A stretch of DNA of 64,000 nucleotides from contig CAIQQO010000347.1 in NCBI GenBank assembly GCA_903873965.1, forward strand, positions 62,001-126,000, given 5' to 3'. Every line of letters begins with the position of its first letter. Position 1 is the stretch's first letter. This document shows positions 61,270 through 64,000 of the stretch, piece by piece. The translations under genes were made by a program, and so were the position numbers. The notes below the pieces were generated by a model. That model saw nothing but the letters and a program-made list of their open reading frames with translations. It ran no database searches and was not told where the DNA came from. This DNA comes from an uncultured bacterium. GTDB taxonomy: Bacteria; Chloroflexota; Anaerolineae; J036; Brachytrichaceae.

Positions 61270-62349
61270 TTAGCTGGCGCGCCCCAGCAGGCTGCGGGCC
61301 AGTTCTTGCAAGGCATCGGCTGCCGGTCCGCTGATCCGCGCCGATGCCAACGCATGCATCGCCTTGTTGTAGGCATCGAGTGCGGCTTGTTCGGCATAAG
61401 CGCGACCACCGCGTTCTTCGATGAGAGTCCGAAGAAGTTTGATCTTGTCGGCTGTCATCGGCTCATTGGGCTTCGAGTCTGCTTCGCCGAAGTACAGCTC
61501 CCGTATGGCTGCATCGTGCTCAGCCGCATAAAGGATAGGGAGTGTTTTCTTGTGATGGCTGAGGTCACTGTCATGCTTCCCGGTTTTCTGAGGATCACCC
61601 CAGATGCCAAGTACGTCATCCTGCAATTGGAACGCAATGCCGAGCCATGCGCCAAAATCGGCCAGAGCTGTTACCTGCCATGCCGGCGCGCCTGCGAGGA
61701 TCGACCCGATTGCACACGAAGCTTGAATGAGCGAGGCAGTTTTGCCCTTGATCATGGTCAAGTATTCTGCCGATGACACATTGGAGCGTTTCTCGAAACT
61801 CAGGTCCATATGCTGCCCGATAGTTAAAGCCACGCATGCGTCATCAAAAACCCTTAGCGCCCGGATTACAGCTTCTGCAGCAACACCTCGGTCGATTGTT
61901 GCCTCTAATGCAATATGCGCCATGCTGAACATGGCGTCGCCGCTATTAATTGCAAGCGCTTCGCCCCACACTTTCCACAGCGTAGGACGGCCTCTGCGTA
62001 GTTCGTCGCGGTCTTCAATATCATCGTGAATCAAAGAGAAGTTGTGCAGCACTTCGACCGCAGCAGCACCCGGCATAGCTGCGCCGAGCGTCCCACCGCA
62101 GGCTTCACAGCATAAGAGGGTGAGAACAGGACGTATGCGTTTACCGCTATACACAGATGCTGCCGATCCATTGGCATCTGCGAAGCCAAGGTGATAATTC
62201 AACATCGTATTGAATACACTAGGTTGAACTAATCCGAGGCTGGCTCCGATATCGGATATGGCAGGCGCGTTGACAATGCTGCGCATCTCTTCCTCGATGC
62301 GAGGCACCAGTGTTATGAAGTACTGACTAAGGTTGTTTAACAATGCCAT
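61270..62349 (-). CDS. Polyprenyl synthetase family protein
   Basis: LIHDDIEDRDELRRGRPTLW; FQLQDDVLGIWGD. Confidence 0.95.
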   Translation of the reverse strand: MALLNNLSQYFITLVPRIEEEMRSIVNAPAISDIGASLGLVQPSVFNTMLNYHLGFADANGSAASVYSGKRIRPVLTLLCCEACGGTLGAAMPGAAAVEVLHNFSLIHDDIEDRDELRRGRPTLWKVWGEALAINSGDAMFSMAHIALEATIDRGVAAEAVIRALRVFDDACVALTIGQHMDLSFEKRSNVSSAEYLTMIKGKTASLIQASCAIGSILAGAPAWQVTALADFGAWLGIAFQLQDDVLGIWGDPQKTGKHDSDLSHHKKTLPILYAAEHDAAIRELYFGEADSKPNEPMTADKIKLLRTLIEERGGRAYAEQAALDAYNKAMHALASARISGPAADALQELARSLLGRAS

Positions 62350-63115
62350 GTTTCTCTGCAATTCTGACTATGGTGTTATCTGCCCGGGTGACAATGACTG
62401 CTGCTAACAGCCAGATGACTGCCAGTAGATAGCCGCCAAAAACGTCACTTGGCCAGTGTACACCCAGATAAAGTCTACCAATGCCCACGCCTGCAATCAC
62501 AATCGAAGAGAAGATCAGTGTGGTCCTTCTCAAGATGCCGTGGTAATGGGCTGTGAGGGCGAGGGCGGTATACGTGACGACTACTGTGACCGCATGCCCA
62601 CTCGGGTAGGCGTAACGTTGAAAGTCTGCCTGTAACTCAGGCAGAAGAGTTGGTATGTAGGCTACTTGCGGTGGATAGCGCTGAATCAAAACGCGCATCG
62701 CAATGTCGGTGATCATCGCACCGGAATAGGCGATCAACGGCCAGAGAGACTGCCATCCGATTCTGAAAGATGCCGTGTTTAGCCATGCCGCGAGGTTTTT
62801 GCTCTTTGTCACTTGCCTCCTATTTTCAGAGCGATAGTTTCGGCGCCATTCTAGCAGGGATAATGCTATGCAGATCAAGAGGGTAGGGATTGCAGACCCC
62901 ATGAAAGTCAACACGGAGACAACCTGCGTCAAAATTGGCTGACGTATGCTCATAAAAGCCAGCAGGATGTTCATATCGCCCGGCATACCACTACCCAGGA
63001 TCATCGGGAGACTGAAAACTATAAACATACCCAGGCAGATCACGAGTGCACGTGCAAGAACCACAGTAGTGGCTGTGCCGACGTTTTGCGATATTGTGTT
63101 GGGCGTTGTTCTCAT
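62327..63115 (-). CDS. PAP2-family phosphatase
   Basis: YPSGHAVTVVVTYTALAL; IVIAGVGIGRLYLGVHWPSDVFGGYL. Confidence 0.93.
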   Translation of the reverse strand: MRTTPNTISQNVGTATTVVLARALVICLGMFIVFSLPMILGSGMPGDMNILLAFMSIRQPILTQVVSVLTFMGSAIPTLLICIALSLLEWRRNYRSENRRQVTKSKNLAAWLNTASFRIGWQSLWPLIAYSGAMITDIAMRVLIQRYPPQVAYIPTLLPELQADFQRYAYPSGHAVTVVVTYTALALTAHYHGILRRTTLIFSSIVIAGVGIGRLYLGVHWPSDVFGGYLLAVIWLLAAVIVTRADNTIVRIAEKHGIVKQP

Positions 63116-63133
63116 AGAGTATTATGCTACACT
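63106..63133 (+). promoter_or_regulatory. Sigma70-like promoter, extended -10
   Basis: TTGTTC-N16-TACACT with ATTATGC before -10, same form as 42788-42815. Confidence 0.5.
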
Positions 63134-63206
63134 GACAGGGCTGTGCCGAAGATTATCAGACCCCTTCGCGGCACAGCAATTTGGATTCCAAGGTGCATAT
63201 TATTGC

Positions 63207-64000
63207 ATGGTGTCGACCTTTGAACTTCATAATGGTGAAACTACTTACAGCGCGCATTTGATGGGCATTGCTGAATCGATGAACGTGGCATCTACTTCAT
63301 TGCCGACAGGTTCTTATACCACGTTTCGCACCTATTCAGGCGACCGCATTCTGCGACTCGCGCAGCATGTGCAACGTCTTATTGAATCAGCAGCGTTACT
63401 GGGTATGAACGGGCAACTGCATCTGGAAAAAGTCCAGGCGGTGCTAGCGACTCTTCTTAGACAAACGGGCTACTCGGATTCCCGTTTCAGGCTAACATTC
63501 GCGCCACCCCGATTATTCGTATCGATTGAGCCTTTTATACCTTACCCGCCAGGCTATTACGCGGATGGCGTCAAGTGTGCGACGGTGTCACAGCACAGGC
63601 TTAATCCGCACGCAAAAAGCACCACCTTTATTGCCTCATCTGGTGAAGCCTACAAGACCATAGCGCCGAATGGCATCCATGAAGGTTTGATGATATCGCT
63701 GGAAGGTGAGGTACTTGAAGGCCTGAGCAGTAGTTTTTTTGCCCTGGAATCGGCTGACACAGAGTCAGCTGCTGACTCTGTGTCAGTCAGAGTGCTGCAT
63801 ACTGAGCAGGAAAGGGCGCTTCTCGGCGTGACGCAGGCACTTGTGCTCGAGATCGCTAAGGCTGTGGCGCCTGCAGTTCACCAATCATCGCAAGGCATCA
63901 TGTTGAGCGCCTTGACTCACGTCAGTGAGTGCTTTATTACCAGCGTCTCGCGCGAGATTATGCCTGTCGTGCAGATCGATGATATCGTGATTGGGTCAGG
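63207..64000 (+). CDS. Aminotransferase class IV (3' truncated by window edge; not in supplied ORF track)
   Basis: My translation: MVSTFELHNGETTYSAHLMGIAESMN...LPTGSYTTFRTYSGDRILRLAQHVQRL...KSTTFIASSGEAYK...EGLSSSFFAL...HVSECFITSVSREIMPVVQID. Confidence 0.88.
   Translation, partial: MVSTFELHNGETTYSAHLMGIAESMNVASTSLPTGSYTTFRTYSGDRILRLAQHVQRLIESAALLGMNGQLHLEKVQAVLATLLRQTGYSDSRFRLTFAPPRLFVSIEPFIPYPPGYYADGVKCATVSQHRLNPHAKSTTFIASSGEAYKTIAPNGIHEGLMISLEGEVLEGLSSSFFALESADTESAADSVSVRVLHTEQERALLGVTQALVLEIAKAVAPAVHQSSQGIMLSALTHVSECFITSVSREIMPVVQIDDIVIGS
63754..63786. repeat. Perfect inverted repeat inside CDS
   Basis: CTGACACAGAGTCAG-CTG-CTGACTCTGTGTCAG, 15-bp arms, 3-nt spacer. Confidence 0.9.

Overview
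64-kb window of a bacterial chromosome, densely coding on both strands, about 58 protein genes, no rRNA, tRNA, CRISPR array or transposase recognised. Gene content and style suggest a Chloroflexota (Anaerolineae-like) organism (inference from CpXC-like, GAF/SpoIIE, golvesin and NBR1-Ig families; not verified). The backbone is housekeeping: rpsB-tsf-pyrH-frr-uppS-cdsA, family II PPase, gcvPB, deoC, cytochrome c maturation genes, polyprenyl synthetase, transporters and regulators. Signals that plain annotation does not explain: (1) a perfect 15-bp-arm palindrome sitting in frame inside a class IV aminotransferase CDS; (2) a ~345-nt, promoter-preceded, structured leader upstream of an RRM RNA-binding protein gene, with competing complementary segments; (3) a HrpB-like helicase whose Walker A lies upstream of the first usable ATG, the in-frame upstream ATG being followed at codon 3 by TAG; (4) a structured non-coding candidate between the helicase and DUF4395 genes; (5) a CpXC-family-like protein that has lost its zinc-ribbon cysteines; (6) two separate MoxR-centred membrane cassettes with uncharacterised partners; (7) an rpsB leader with a 17-codon uORF whose AUG lies in a stem. 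No clearly new complete defence or mobile system was found.
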